Origin: Clostridium sp. JN-1
GTDB lineage: Bacteria > Bacillota > Clostridia > Clostridiales > Clostridiaceae
Reading direction: 5' to 3'
Length of the DNA stretch: 64,000 bases
Assembly (NCBI RefSeq): GCF_003718715.1
Contig: NZ_CP033465.1
Location: 434,001 to 498,000, forward strand
Each line of letters begins with the position of its first letter. Position 1 is the first letter of the stretch. The notes below the pieces were generated by a model. That model had not been told where the DNA came from. It searched no databases and saw only the letters and a program-made list of their open reading frames with translations. Of the stretch, positions 7,919 through 18,098 are shown in pieces. Made by a program: the position numbers and the translations under genes.

Positions 7919-9532
7919 ATGGAAAAAGCACTATATGTAATTATTATTTTATATTTCTTTTGGAATTGTTATGCAGAAGTCAAAAAACAACTTCATATGG
8001 CACAGCTTGAAGGTTATAAGCCAATAGAGTACTGGTGGTGGGTCAAAGATAATATAAAATCTGTAAGTATGGCAAATATAGTTCAGTTAATATTCAACTT
8101 TATAATGCTTATGGTATCTATTTTTTATAACTACAATATAGTAATAGTATATACTACAATTATAGGTTGGATTTTATTAAATACATTTATTCCTGTTATT
8201 AAAAAGAATAATGTTAAAGCAAAGAAACCTCTTGTATTTACACCAAGGGCTACAAGACTTTTTATGACAAATTACATTTTAATTACAGTATTTTTGATGG
8301 TAAGTTTTATATTGAGTCAAGATTTAATACAGTTTTTATTTTGCCTTGCAGTAATCAAGTTCTTTGCATGGCTTATAATGTGGGTGTCAACTAAGATAAA
8401 CTATCCTATAGAAATGCACATACAAATGGGATTTAAAAAAGAAGCTGCTAAAAAAATAGCTTCAATGGATAATTTAAAGGTTATAGGTATTACAGGAAGT
8501 TATGGAAAGACTAGCACGAAGTATTTTGTAAAGACAATTTTGTCTGAAAAGTATAATACACTTATGACACCATCAAGCTTTAATACTCCTATGGGAATTA
8601 CAAAAGTAATAAGAGAAGATCTTACTAAGCAGCATGAGATATTTGTATGCGAGATGGGTGCAAGAAATGTAGGAGACATAAAAGAATTATGCGATATAGC
8701 ACATCCTTCAATAGGTGTAATAACTACAATTGGACCGCAGCATTTAGCTACATTTAAAACTATGGAGAATATTGCAAATACAAAGTATGAGCTTATAGAA
8801 GAACTGCCTCAAGATGGGATGGCAGTATTCAATATGGATAATGAATACTGTAGAAAGATGTGGAATAAAACTAAAATTCAAAAATATAGTTACAGCATAG
8901 AACCAAACGAAAAAGAAGAAGTTAGTTTGAGAGCAGAAGATATACGAGTTTCTAAAAAAGGACTTGTATTTACAATAAAAGGACAGAATGGAATTGAAAT
9001 TGAATGTAAAACAAAACTCTTAGGTAAAGTTAATGTAAGTAATATTCTTGCTGGAGTTTGCATAGCTTTAAAATTGGGATTATCTCCAGAACAAATAAAG
9101 AGGGGGATAAAGAGAATAGAGCCAGTACCTCACAGACTTCAAATACTTGATACTAATAATGGAGTAACAGTAATAGATGATGCATTTAACTCAAATCCAA
9201 GTGGAGCTAAGGAAGCACTAGAAACCATAAAGGAATTGACCGATGGAAATAGAATAGTCATAACCCCTGGAATGGTTGAACTTGGAGAAATAGAATATGA
9301 AGAAAATAAAAAGTTTGGAAAGACTATGGCAAAGTGCTGTGATTATGCTATTTTAGTTGGAATAAGGAGAACTAAACCAATAGTAGAAGGACTTAAAGAA
9401 GAAAATTTTCCAGATGATAGGATAATAGTTGTTAAAACTCTTGATGAAGCAACTCAAAAACTTGGTCAAATTTCTAAGGTTAGCGATGTAGTTTTATTTG
9501 AAAATGATTTGCCAGATAACTACAATGAGTAG
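7919..9532 (+). CDS. Membrane-anchored MurF-like ligase
   Basis: Residues 1-160 contain about four hydrophobic segments, followed by a Mur-ligase body. The P-loop GITGSYGKTSTK is near residue 190. The magnesium-binding region FVCEMGARNVGDI and the Mur C-terminal region with HRLQILD and VIDDAFNSNPSGA follow. These are MurF-type motifs (UDP-MurNAc-tripeptide--D-Ala-D-Ala ligase). Standard MurF is soluble and about 450 aa; the membrane N-terminus marks the variant found next to Ddl in clostridia. It should add the D-Ala-D-Ala made by the next gene, perhaps for a special wall such as the spore cortex (inference). Confidence 0.85.
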   Translation: MEKALYVIIILYFFWNCYAEVKKQLHMAQLEGYKPIEYWWWVKDNIKSVSMANIVQLIFNFIMLMVSIFYNYNIVIVYTTIIGWILLNTFIPVIKKNNVKAKKPLVFTPRATRLFMTNYILITVFLMVSFILSQDLIQFLFCLAVIKFFAWLIMWVSTKINYPIEMHIQMGFKKEAAKKIASMDNLKVIGITGSYGKTSTKYFVKTILSEKYNTLMTPSSFNTPMGITKVIREDLTKQHEIFVCEMGARNVGDIKELCDIAHPSIGVITTIGPQHLATFKTMENIANTKYELIEELPQDGMAVFNMDNEYCRKMWNKTKIQKYSYSIEPNEKEEVSLRAEDIRVSKKGLVFTIKGQNGIEIECKTKLLGKVNVSNILAGVCIALKLGLSPEQIKRGIKRIEPVPHRLQILDTNNGVTVIDDAFNSNPSGAKEALETIKELTDGNRIVITPGMVELGEIEYEENKKFGKTMAKCCDYAILVGIRRTKPIVEGLKEENFPDDRIIVVKTLDEATQKLGQISKVSDVVLFENDLPDNYNE

Positions 9533-9582
9533 GTACTTATATTAAATAAAATAATTTAAATTAGTTTGAGGAGGAAAAGATT

Positions 9583-10773
9583 ATGTCAAAAATAAATGTA
9601 GCAGTTATGTTTGGGGGACGTTCAGTTGAACATGAAATTTCAACCATAACAGGACTTCAGGTTATTGAAAATATAGATAAGTCAAAGTACAATGCAATAC
9701 CTGTATATGTTGATAAAAAAGGTGATTGGTATACAGGAGATGAATTGCTTGATATAAAAAACTATAAGGATATACCAGGACTTATTTCTAAGAGTCAAAA
9801 GGTGTTTATGCCGCCAATACCTTCTATGAGTAAATTATATATATATCCTATGAAAACTAGTTTATTTAAAAAGGAGCCTGAATCAATAGACGTAGATGTA
9901 GTTTTCCCTGCTTTCCATGGTATGCATGGTGAGGATGGAACTATTCAAGGATTTTTCCACCTAGCTAACATCCCCTATGTTGGAAGTGGAGTTACAGGTT
10001 CTGCTGTAGGTATGGATAAAATTATAATGAAGGATATATTTAAGGCAAATGATATTCCAATAGTTAATTATACATGGTTTTTAAGAAGCGAATACGAGGA
10101 AAATAGTGAAGCTGTAGTGGATAAAGTAGAAGAAGAATTAAAATATCCTATGTTTGTAAAACCTGCAAATCTAGGATCAAGTATAGGTATAAGTAAGGCT
10201 AAAAATAGAGAAGGTCTTATAGATGCAATAGATGTTGCAATTAACTATGATAGAAAGATAATAGTTGAAGAAGGTGTAGATAATCTTATAGAAATAAATT
10301 GTTCAACATTAGGAAATGAACAAATACTCACTTCAGTTTGTGAACAACCTATGTCATGGGAAGACTTTTTAAGTTATGATGATAAATATTTAAGACAGGG
10401 AAATTCAAAGGGAATGGAAAGTACTGTTAGAAAAATACCTGCACCTATTCCGGATGAACAAACTAAAAAAATCGAAGAACTATCTAAAAAAGTATTTAAA
10501 GTTTTAGATTGTGCCGGAACTTCAAGAATAGATTTTATGATAGATAAAGGTACTGGTAAAGTATTTGTAAATGAAATAAATACAATGCCAGGTTCAGTAG
10601 CATTTTATCTTTGGGAGCCAGCTGGAATTAAGTTTACAGAGCTTATAGACAAATTAATACAATATGGGATTGAAGCTCATAAAGAACGTAATAAAAATAT
10701 ATACACATTTGATTCACAAGTTTTAATAAAAGCAAGTTCAGGAAAAGCAGGCGGAGCAAAAGGTGTTAAATAG
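9583..10773 (+). CDS. ddl: D-alanine--D-alanine ligase
   Basis: An ATP-grasp ligase of 396 aa. It has [13 protein letters not shown] at the N-terminus, [33 protein letters not shown]-binding [16 protein letters not shown] and the metal site [11 protein letters not shown]. The omega-loop reads SYDDKYL, with the Tyr and Lys typical of D-Ala-D-Ala ligases rather than the D-Ala-D-Lac (VanA) pattern, so ordinary D-Ala-D-Ala specificity is expected. It has an excellent GGAGG site. Last gene of the hydrolase-murF-ddl operon. Confidence 0.95.
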   Translation: MSKINVAVMFGGRSVEHEISTITGLQVIENIDKSKYNAIPVYVDKKGDWYTGDELLDIKNYKDIPGLISKSQKVFMPPIPSMSKLYIYPMKTSLFKKEPESIDVDVVFPAFHGMHGEDGTIQGFFHLANIPYVGSGVTGSAVGMDKIIMKDIFKANDIPIVNYTWFLRSEYEENSEAVVDKVEEELKYPMFVKPANLGSSIGISKAKNREGLIDAIDVAINYDRKIIVEEGVDNLIEINCSTLGNEQILTSVCEQPMSWEDFLSYDDKYLRQGNSKGMESTVRKIPAPIPDEQTKKIEELSKKVFKVLDCAGTSRIDFMIDKGTGKVFVNEINTMPGSVAFYLWEPAGIKFTELIDKLIQYGIEAHKERNKNIYTFDSQVLIKASSGKAGGAKGVK

Positions 10774-10804
10774 AATCTTGATGAATTTATAGTCTCTAAA
10801 CTTT

Positions 10805-10847
10805 AAGCAGCATATTTTCAAAATTTTGAAGATATGCTGCTTTTTTT
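10805..10847 (+). terminator. Terminator after ddl
   Basis: AAGCAGCATAT pairs with ATATGCTGCTT and is followed by seven T residues. The remaining 245 bases to the next gene are AT-rich with no gene seen. Confidence 0.9.
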
Positions 10848-11092
10848 GATGAATAATACATATATTTGCGAATATAGCTAAACATTAACAATATTTATTG
10901 ATTGCATAAAGTTAAAAAGACAATTTAGAATATTAAAATATATTCTGGAAAAGTTGTAATAATAACAGCAATATTGATAAAATAATAATTATATTTCAAT
11001 ATAGTGAAATATATCGCGAAAATTAGAATTTTACAATATACTACTATAGGTGTATATTTAGGTTATCATCAATATATTGAAGAGGGGGAATC

Positions 11093-12076
11093 ATGGTGAT
11101 GAAAGTTTTCGATGGACATTCTGATATATTTACAGATGTTACTATTAGAAGATCAAATGGAGAAAAAGATGTAATAAAAAAATATCATTTTGATAGACTG
11201 AAAAAAGGAGGAGTCCAAGCATCTATACTTGGAATATGGATAGATCCACCTTATACTAATCAAGATCCAACAGCTAGAATGCTTCAAATAATGGGATCAA
11301 TAGCTGATGAAATAGAAGATCTAAAAAGTTATGGAGGAATAGTGTATAGCTATGATGACCTTTGTAACTTAAATAAACAAGATAAGCTTGCCATATTGAT
11401 AGGACTAGAAGGCATAAGCGGTTTTAAAAATAATGCAAACTTTATAAATGCGATGTATAGGTTTGGAGTAAGACATGCAATGTTAACATGGAATGAAGAA
11501 AATGAATTTGCAACAGGAGTACTTAGTCCACATAAGGAAAGAGGAGTTACAAAACTTGGAATAGAAGTTTTAAAGAGGATGGAAAGCCTTGGCATGATAG
11601 TTGATGTATCTCATGCAAATGAAAAAACTTTTTGGGACATTTATGAAAATACTACTAAGCCATTTATAGCATCTCATTCTAATGCATATTCAGTATGCAA
11701 TGCAGCCAGAAACTTAAAAGATGATCAGATAAAAGCAATAGGTGAGCGTGGTGGAGTAATAGGTATGAATGCTTGGCCTGATTTTATAGATAGTACTAAT
11801 CCATCTGCTGAAAGATTAGCAGACCATGTTGAATATATAGCAAATCTTATAGGAATAGATCATATAGGTTTTGGATTTGATTTTTGTGATTTCCTTGGTT
11901 CAAGTACAACTTCATCATTTGAAGAAAGTGGAACAACAGTAACTCCTAATTTAGAGGATGCATCCAAAATACCTAATCTTTTAAACATTTTATCCAAGAG
12001 AGGTTATAAAGATGAAGACTTGGAAAAAGTAGCTTATAAAAATATGGAGAGAATCATTAAAGAAATATTAAAATAA
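11093..12076 (+). CDS. Membrane dipeptidase (peptidase M19)
   Basis: A zinc-dependent dipeptidase of the renal-dipeptidase family, 327 aa. The first metal site is DGHSD near residue 7. VDVSHANEKTFWD, SHSNAYSVCNAARNL and HIGFGFDFCD supply the remaining histidines and aspartates of the binuclear centre. GLEGISG matches the bridging glutamate. No signal peptide is seen, so it is cytosolic as in other bacterial members. Starts at 11093 and 11099 are both possible after GAGGGGG. Confidence 0.93.
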   Translation: MVMKVFDGHSDIFTDVTIRRSNGEKDVIKKYHFDRLKKGGVQASILGIWIDPPYTNQDPTARMLQIMGSIADEIEDLKSYGGIVYSYDDLCNLNKQDKLAILIGLEGISGFKNNANFINAMYRFGVRHAMLTWNEENEFATGVLSPHKERGVTKLGIEVLKRMESLGMIVDVSHANEKTFWDIYENTTKPFIASHSNAYSVCNAARNLKDDQIKAIGERGGVIGMNAWPDFIDSTNPSAERLADHVEYIANLIGIDHIGFGFDFCDFLGSSTTSSFEESGTTVTPNLEDASKIPNLLNILSKRGYKDEDLEKVAYKNMERIIKEILK

Positions 12077-12108
12077 ATTGATATTGAAATTTGATTATAG
12101 AAATATTA

Positions 12109-12136
12109 AACACTTGCTCAAAAGCAGGTGTTTTTT
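12109..12136 (+). terminator. Terminator after M19 dipeptidase
   Basis: A 9-bp stem (AACACTTGC/GCAGGTGTT) followed by T6. Confidence 0.85.
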
Positions 12137-12184
12137 ATTATAATATGATATACTTTATCTATATATTTTTTAGAGGTGAAGTTT

Positions 12185-13639
12185 GTGTTTAGTGATATTA
12201 AGTTGAATAAGAAAACACCAGTTTATATTCAAATAAAAGATTACATAAAAAGCATGATTTTGAAGGGAATGCTTAGAAAAGATGAAAAACTTCCTTCTAC
12301 TAGAGAATTTTCTTCTCTTTTAAATGTGAGCAGAAATACAATAGTATGTGCTTATGAATCATTGAGAGATGAAGGATTTATATATACAAAAAGGGGTAAG
12401 GGAGCTTTTGCTGCAGATGTTCAAATAAATCATCAGAGTAAATGGAATGTAGATTGGACTAAGAGGATTAATTCTTACACTAGAAATGCAGAAAAGCTTG
12501 ACATAGTAAAACATGAGGCAAAGTGGAAAAAGGGAATGATCTCATTTAAGAGTATAGCACCTGATGAAAGTCTCTTTGAAGTCGAGGAATTTAAAAAAGC
12601 TTTTTTAAATCGTATATCCATAGAAGGAGAGAAAATACTGAATTATGGATATGCAAAAGGATATAAGCCGCTTATAGAATATCTTTTAAAGTATATGGAA
12701 AATAAGGGAGTCAATGTTGAAAATAAAGATATATTAATTACAAATGGATTTACTGAAGGGTTTGATATAATTTTATCCAGCATTTTAAATGAAGGAGATA
12801 AAATACTATGTGAAAATCCAACTCATAATACAGCTATTAAGATAATGAAACTTCATAATCTTGATATAGAGGGAGTTAAATTGGATGATGATGGTGTGAA
12901 TTTAGAGGATCTTAAAGATAAACTTTCAAATAATGATTTTAAGATTGCTTATCTTATACCTTCTTATCATAATCCAACTGGAATTGTAATGTCAGCAGAT
13001 AAAAGAATTAAAGTATATAATCTATTAAAGAAGTACCAAGTTCCAATAGTAGAAGATGGATTTAATGAAGAGCTAAGATATATGGGATCACACATAGCAC
13101 CAATAGCTGCGCTAAGTAATGATGGTAATAGTGTACTGTATGCTGGGAGCCTTTCTAAAATATTGTTTCCAGGTATAAGAATAGGCTGGATACTTGCGGA
13201 TGCAGAACTTATAAGTTATCTTGAAAGTGTTAAAAGAAGTAGAAATATCCATACTTCATTTTTAGATCAAGCTGTACTTTATGAATATTTAGAAAGCGGA
13301 AATTTTGAAAAGTATATAAGAAAGGCAAGAAAAGTATACAGGGAAAAGTATGAATTTACAATAAAGTGTGCAAGTAAGTATATTCCAGGTGCTAAGGTTT
13401 TTGGAGAAGGTGGATTGCACATTTTTATAAAGTTAGATAATATAAACGCAAGAAATGTTCTGGATATATGTTACAAAAGAGGGGTTATTTTCACCCCAGG
13501 GGATATATTTTATACGGATGGATCAGGATCTGATACGTTTAGACTTGGATTTTCGAGACTTAATATACAGCAAATAGGGTCTGGACTTAAAATAATAGGA
13601 GATGTAATTAAAAGTTTATCACATAAAAGAAATGCTTAA
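12185..13639 (+). CDS. MocR-type regulator (GntR HTH fused to aminotransferase)
   Basis: Residues 1-75 form a winged GntR domain (LPSTREFSSLLNVSRNTIVCAYESLRDEGFIYTKRGKG). Residues 110-480 are a class I/II aminotransferase fold with YHNPTG and GSLSKILFPGIRIGW, whose lysine would bind PLP. MocR proteins use PLP or PLP-amino acid adducts as effectors, often for PLP or GABA genes. Start is the GTG at 12185 after GAGGTG. The target is unknown; the NUDIX gene follows after 21 bases and may be co-transcribed. Confidence 0.92.
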   Translation: MFSDIKLNKKTPVYIQIKDYIKSMILKGMLRKDEKLPSTREFSSLLNVSRNTIVCAYESLRDEGFIYTKRGKGAFAADVQINHQSKWNVDWTKRINSYTRNAEKLDIVKHEAKWKKGMISFKSIAPDESLFEVEEFKKAFLNRISIEGEKILNYGYAKGYKPLIEYLLKYMENKGVNVENKDILITNGFTEGFDIILSSILNEGDKILCENPTHNTAIKIMKLHNLDIEGVKLDDDGVNLEDLKDKLSNNDFKIAYLIPSYHNPTGIVMSADKRIKVYNLLKKYQVPIVEDGFNEELRYMGSHIAPIAALSNDGNSVLYAGSLSKILFPGIRIGWILADAELISYLESVKRSRNIHTSFLDQAVLYEYLESGNFEKYIRKARKVYREKYEFTIKCASKYIPGAKVFGEGGLHIFIKLDNINARNVLDICYKRGVIFTPGDIFYTDGSGSDTFRLGFSRLNIQQIGSGLKIIGDVIKSLSHKRNA

Positions 13640-13660
13640 ATAAATGGAGGAGATATAGTT

Positions 13661-14212
13661 ATGAAACAAGTAAAGAATAAGACTTTGTATAAAGGAAAAT
13701 GGCTAGCTTTGAGGCAAACAACGTATACAAGTAAAAATGGAAAAGAAGTTAACTGGGAAAGCATAGAGAGGACCAATACTACTAGAACAGCAGTTATAAT
13801 ACCTAAATTAGTTCCCTCAAACACATATATATTTATAAAGCAATATAGACCGGCTATAAACAATTATATAATAGGTTTTCCGGCAGGACTTATAGAAAAT
13901 GATGATTTAGAAAAAGAAGCACTTAGAGAATTGGTAGAGGAAACAGGGTATCATGGAAAAGTAAAAAAAATAAGCCCTTTGTTATATTCAAATCCAGCAC
14001 TGCTTACTGATACTGTAAATTTAGTGTCAATTGAAATTGATGAAATCTCAGAAGAAAATAAGAATCCAATACAGCATTTAGAAGAAGAAGAGGAAATTGA
14101 AATAATCCATGTAAAAAAAGAAGAAATAGTAAACTTCTTAAGGAAAGAACAAGAAAACGGCATGGCTATAGGTATTGGACCATGGTATGTGTTTGGCGAC
14201 ATATTAATTTAA
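13661..14212 (+). CDS. NUDIX hydrolase, ADP-ribose pyrophosphatase-like
   Basis: A 183-residue protein with a complete NUDIX box: GLIENDDLEKEALRELVEET, then G (near residues 76-97), matching GX5EX7REUXEEXGU. The fold and N-terminal strands (VNWESIERTNTTRTAVIIP) resemble ADP-sugar pyrophosphatases. The ribosome site is GGAGGAG. It overlaps no neighbour and lies 20 bases upstream of the adenosyltransferase gene. Confidence 0.9.
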   Translation: MKQVKNKTLYKGKWLALRQTTYTSKNGKEVNWESIERTNTTRTAVIIPKLVPSNTYIFIKQYRPAINNYIIGFPAGLIENDDLEKEALRELVEETGYHGKVKKISPLLYSNPALLTDTVNLVSIEIDEISEENKNPIQHLEEEEEIEIIHVKKEEIVNFLRKEQENGMAIGIGPWYVFGDILI

Positions 14213-14232
14213 ATAAAAAGAGGGGTTGAGAA

Positions 14233-14748
14233 TTGGATAGGGGTTATATTCAAGTTTATACAGGAAACGGTAAAGGAAAAACTACTGCTGCACTTGGATT
14301 GAGCTTGAGAGCGGTATGTGCAGGTAAAAGGGTGTTTTTTGGACAATTTGTAAAGGGTATGAATTATAGTGAGCTTAAAGTTCCTGAATACTTGCCCAAT
14401 TTTACATTAGAACAGTTTGGAAAAAATTATTTTATACATAATAATGCTAATGAGGATGATATAGTTAGTGCTAGAAAAGGTCTTAAGAAGGCAGCTGAAG
14501 TTATAAAAAGTGGAGATTATGATTTAGTAGTACTTGATGAGATAAACATTGCAATATATTATAATTTATTCTCAGTAGATGAAGTTATTGATATGTTAAA
14601 TCATAAATCTGAGGAGGTTGAAGTAATACTTACTGGAAGATATGCAGAAGATAAGCTTATTGATATGGCAGATTTGGTAACTGAAATGAAGGAAGTAAAA
14701 CATTATTATAAAAAAGGTGTTGCCGCAAGAAAAGGAATAGAAAATTAA
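14233..14748 (+). CDS. cobO: Cob(I)yrinic acid a,c-diamide adenosyltransferase
   Basis: A 171-residue CobA/BtuR/CobO-type enzyme that adenosylates corrinoids. The P-loop GNGKGKTTAALGLSLRA is at residues 12-28. LVVLDEINIAIYY and ILTGRYA are the remaining family motifs. It starts with TTG at 14233 after GAGGGG. No other cobalamin genes are near. Confidence 0.93.
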   Translation: MDRGYIQVYTGNGKGKTTAALGLSLRAVCAGKRVFFGQFVKGMNYSELKVPEYLPNFTLEQFGKNYFIHNNANEDDIVSARKGLKKAAEVIKSGDYDLVVLDEINIAIYYNLFSVDEVIDMLNHKSEEVEVILTGRYAEDKLIDMADLVTEMKEVKHYYKKGVAARKGIEN

Positions 14749-14824
14749 CTATCCATATATGGTTCGCGCTTCATATAAAAAATACTACTTCAATTCGTAA
14801 TTTAGGCACAGCCCTCCAACCCTG

Positions 14825-15478
14825 CTATACTAAAGCCAAGGTTGGATCAAGAAGTCTCCTGACTTCTGCGAAGCAGCCAGCATACAAGTGAATAAATTCA
14901 ATAAAGGAAAATACACCAAAATATTGGTCAGGATATATTATAACGGACTTTTGCTTATCTTCTTTATAGTTCTTAAGAACTACTGGGAGGGACTTGCCTG
15001 AAAAATTTCGTCCCTCCTCCATATTTTTAAATAGCTGAAAATACATATTTTCCTGTAGGTTATATTGAGTAATTAAGTTTCTCATAATGCCTTCGGCGAA
15101 TAAACCTTTTTTAAGGTTTCTATCTGTATCTAACATATTCCATCCAAACTCTGATAATAACTCACTGTCAGTTACAGCAAAAGTAACATTAGTCAAGCTA
15201 GTTTTAAGCTTCATTTTGGCTGTAATTACTAGCGCAATAAGTATATCGAAAGGTATATGTTTATTTTGTTTTCTCTTATCTTTAAGGTTTTTAGATAACT
15301 TGTTTATAAGTCCTGCGTTTTTCATTTTTAATATTATTGTATTTATAAGGTTAGGAAAACTTATATTAGCAGCATCAATTTTTCCAGCTCTTATAGCTTT
15401 TAATACTTTATTTTTACATATTTTCATATTACGAATTGAATTTATCTTTAAAATTATATTGCAATAAATATTTTTCAT
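14825..15478 (-). pseudogene. Transposase remnant, N-terminal part
   Basis: The 217-residue frame begins like a transposase common in clostridia: KNKVLKAIRAGKIDAANISF, then RKQNKHIPFDILIALVITAKMKLKTSLT and AVTDSELLSEFGWN. It stops long before the DDE catalytic domain. After about residue 150 the sequence no longer looks like transposase. No inverted repeats are obvious. It is read as a decayed insertion sequence. Confidence 0.65.
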
Positions 15479-15544
15479 ATAATTGAAAAAAGTATGTAAT
15501 TTATAGAAGGAATTTTAAAATTAATGAAGAATATGTGATATAAT

Positions 15545-15578
15545 AAAATAAATATTCAATATATTGAATATTTATTTT
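15545..15578. promoter_or_regulatory. 34-bp perfect palindrome upstream of the permease
   Basis: A perfect palindrome centred between 15561 and 15562 (arms AAAATAAATATTCAATA and complement) lies 36 bases upstream of the transporter start. It is AT-only except for one C/G pair, has no following T-run beyond its own arm, and sits where an operator would be. The XRE-cupin regulator two genes on is a candidate ligand (inference). Confidence 0.5.
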
Positions 15579-15613
15579 CAAATAAGCTTCAATAAAATGA
15601 AAGGGTGAAAAAT

Positions 15614-17113
15614 ATGTCAGAAAGTATTAAAAGCAAAAAGAAATTAACATTAATACCACTAGCACTAATGGTTGTAACATCTGTTTTTATGTTTCCAAAT
15701 GTCCCTAGAGCATTTTTGCTAATGGGATACGCTGCAATTCCATGGTATATACTAGCTGCAATTACTTTTCTAATTCCATTTGCATTCATGGTTGGAGAAT
15801 ATGGTACAGCCTTTAAAAAAGAAAAAGGTGGAATTTACTCGTGGATGCAAAAAATTGTAGGTCCAAAGTATGCATTTATAACAATATTTATGTGGTATAT
15901 AGGATGGCTTGTATGGATAATCTTAACTTGTAATTCAATATGGGTTCACTTTTCAACTATAATATTTGGTACAGATACAACTTCAAATTGGTCTCTACTT
16001 GGTATGAATTCAACTCATACATTAGGATTATTATCCATAATATTTGCTGTACTTCTAACACTTATAGCAACTAAAGGATTGGATAAAATAATTAAAATAA
16101 CCTCTATTGGAGGAATTTCTGTTGGATTTATTAATATAGTAGCCTATATAGGTGCAATAATAGTTTTCATAGCAGGCAAAGGTCATATAGCTCAGCCAAT
16201 AAATGTTAGTGCATTTTTACATTCTCCAAATCCATCATATGAATCCGCAGTATCAGTATTATCATTTATATCATTCGCTATACTAGCATATGCTGGAATA
16301 GAAGTTGTAGCTGGAGTTGTTGATGATACTGAAGATCCCGAACGAACATTTCCTAAAGGTGTTCTAATTGGTTCTATATTTATTGCAGTTGGATATATTT
16401 TGGGTATATTTGCATGTGGTATATTTACTAACTGGCAAGGTGTATTATCGGGCAAAAATATAAACATGGTAAATGTTACAATAGTAATGATGAACAATAT
16501 GGGATATCAAATTGCTACTGCCCTTGGATTAAGTCATTCTACTGCAATAGCTTTCAGTACATGGATAGGCAGATTTGTAGGATTATCTATGTTCTTAACG
16601 TACTTTGGTGCACTTATTTCTTATTCATATTCTCCTTTAAAACAACTTATAGTAGGTACACCTAAAGAATTATGGCCTGGAAATCTATCTGAAATAAAAG
16701 ATGGTCTTCCTAAAAATGCTATGTGGGTTCAATGTATTTTAATAGTTTTCTTTATGCTAATAGTAAGTTTAGGTGGACAAGGTGCTAGTAAATTCTTTGA
16801 TAAATTAGTTCTTATGACAAACGTTGCAACAACACTTCCTTATATATTTATGTCAAGTGTATTTGCTAAGTTTAAAAAGAATACAAGCATAGAAAAACCT
16901 TTTGTAATATATAAAAGTTATACAAGCTCAGTAATATGGACTATTATAGTTACGTTTACTGTTGTATTTGCAAATATAACTGTAATAATAAAACCGGCTT
17001 TAACAGGAGACATAACATCATCTATATGGATGATCGCAGGTCCATTAACATTTTCAATAGTTGCATTATTTATGTATTCTAGGTACGAAAAAATTGCAAA
17101 TATTCAAAAATAA
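15614..17113 (+). CDS. yjeM: Amino-acid permease, YjeM/GadC-like APC family
   Basis: A 499-residue integral membrane protein with about 12 hydrophobic spans. The N-terminal LMVVTSVFMFPNVPRAF segment, GEYGTAFKKEKGGIYSWM, and AYAGIEVVAGVVDDTEDPERTFPKG are typical of the glutamate/GABA-antiporter branch of the APC superfamily, closest to YjeM. The substrate cannot be read from the sequence. Start is the ATG at 15614, 7 bases after AAGGGTG. The gene is bounded by a palindrome upstream and a hairpin downstream, and followed by a cupin regulator. Confidence 0.85.
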   Translation: MSESIKSKKKLTLIPLALMVVTSVFMFPNVPRAFLLMGYAAIPWYILAAITFLIPFAFMVGEYGTAFKKEKGGIYSWMQKIVGPKYAFITIFMWYIGWLVWIILTCNSIWVHFSTIIFGTDTTSNWSLLGMNSTHTLGLLSIIFAVLLTLIATKGLDKIIKITSIGGISVGFINIVAYIGAIIVFIAGKGHIAQPINVSAFLHSPNPSYESAVSVLSFISFAILAYAGIEVVAGVVDDTEDPERTFPKGVLIGSIFIAVGYILGIFACGIFTNWQGVLSGKNINMVNVTIVMMNNMGYQIATALGLSHSTAIAFSTWIGRFVGLSMFLTYFGALISYSYSPLKQLIVGTPKELWPGNLSEIKDGLPKNAMWVQCILIVFFMLIVSLGGQGASKFFDKLVLMTNVATTLPYIFMSSVFAKFKKNTSIEKPFVIYKSYTSSVIWTIIVTFTVVFANITVIIKPALTGDITSSIWMIAGPLTFSIVALFMYSRYEKIANIQK

Positions 17114-17131
17114 TTAAATTTTAGAACTTTT

Positions 17132-17169
17132 ATAGGACTATTTGATATGAAGTTATCAAGTAGCCCTAT
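17132..17169 (+). terminator. Terminator after permease
   Basis: A 15-bp stem with two G-U pairs: ATAGGACTATTTGAT with ATCAAGTAGCCCTAT. Confidence 0.7.
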
Positions 17170-17299
17170 AATTATAGATTAATTTGAACACTATACTAAA
17201 TTAAGGTTTAAAGTTGCAAACATATGTAGTATTATTTTATTATGGTTATGTTTTTAAAATTAAATTTTTGTTAAATAATCTATTTAGAGTGGTGAAATT

Positions 17300-17839
17300 A
17301 TGGAATTAGGTGAAAAAATAAGGAAGTTACGTAAGCAGCAAAAAATTAGTATTGAACAATTATCAAAAAAATGTGGTTTGAGTACAGGTCTTATAAGTCA
17401 AATGGAGAGAGGAATAAACATACCATCCGTAATATCTCTATGGAAAGTTGCAAAGACACTCAATGTACCAATGAATTATTTCTTTGATGATTACAAAGAT
17501 GACTTACCAATTATACGAAAAAGTGAAAGAAAGAAAATAATAATTCCAAATTCAAATGTTACCTATGAATTATTAAGTCCTAACTTAAATAAGAAAATGG
17601 AATTATTACTAGTAAAGCTTGAACCTGGGAAATGCAGCTCAGATGATCAGATAGGCCATAAAGGTGAAGAATGTGGATATATGATACATGGTACTATGAA
17701 AATAAAATGGGGAAACAAGGAATACATTCTCTATGAAGGCGACAGCATCTATTACGACAGTACAGTACCACATAGGTTTGTAAACATTGGTGACGTCGAA
17801 GCCATATCAATATGGACAATGACTCCTCCTAGCTTTTAA
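17300..17839 (+). CDS. XRE-family regulator with C-terminal cupin
   Basis: Residues 5-60 are an XRE helix-turn-helix (IRKLRKQQKISIEQLSKKCGLSTGLISQMERG). Residues 105-175 form a cupin_2 barrel (EECGYMIHGTMKIKWGNKEYILYEGDSIYYDSTVPHRFVN). Proteins of this design sense small ligands and usually control adjacent transport or amine catabolism genes. The neighbouring YjeM-like permease is the likely target. Strong normal codon use; no sign of decay. Confidence 0.9.
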   Translation: MELGEKIRKLRKQQKISIEQLSKKCGLSTGLISQMERGINIPSVISLWKVAKTLNVPMNYFFDDYKDDLPIIRKSERKKIIIPNSNVTYELLSPNLNKKMELLLVKLEPGKCSSDDQIGHKGEECGYMIHGTMKIKWGNKEYILYEGDSIYYDSTVPHRFVNIGDVEAISIWTMTPPSF

Positions 17840-18098
17840 TCCATCTCATTTTATATGCTATTCAAAATATTTATCAAAACTTAAAATCAGAAGTATTTCT
17901 AGATTTTAAGCTTTCTTAATATGCATATTATTGAATCGCAAAAAATAATACAGAGGTTTAGCACTTAAAAAATTTTTTAGGATGATAGCCCTTTGGATTA
18001 TAAAGGTTTATGAGTATTTATAGTAGAATTAATAAATTCCGATTTTTACTAGAAATTATATGAGAAAAATTTGAATAATAAAAGCATCCTTTTTATAA

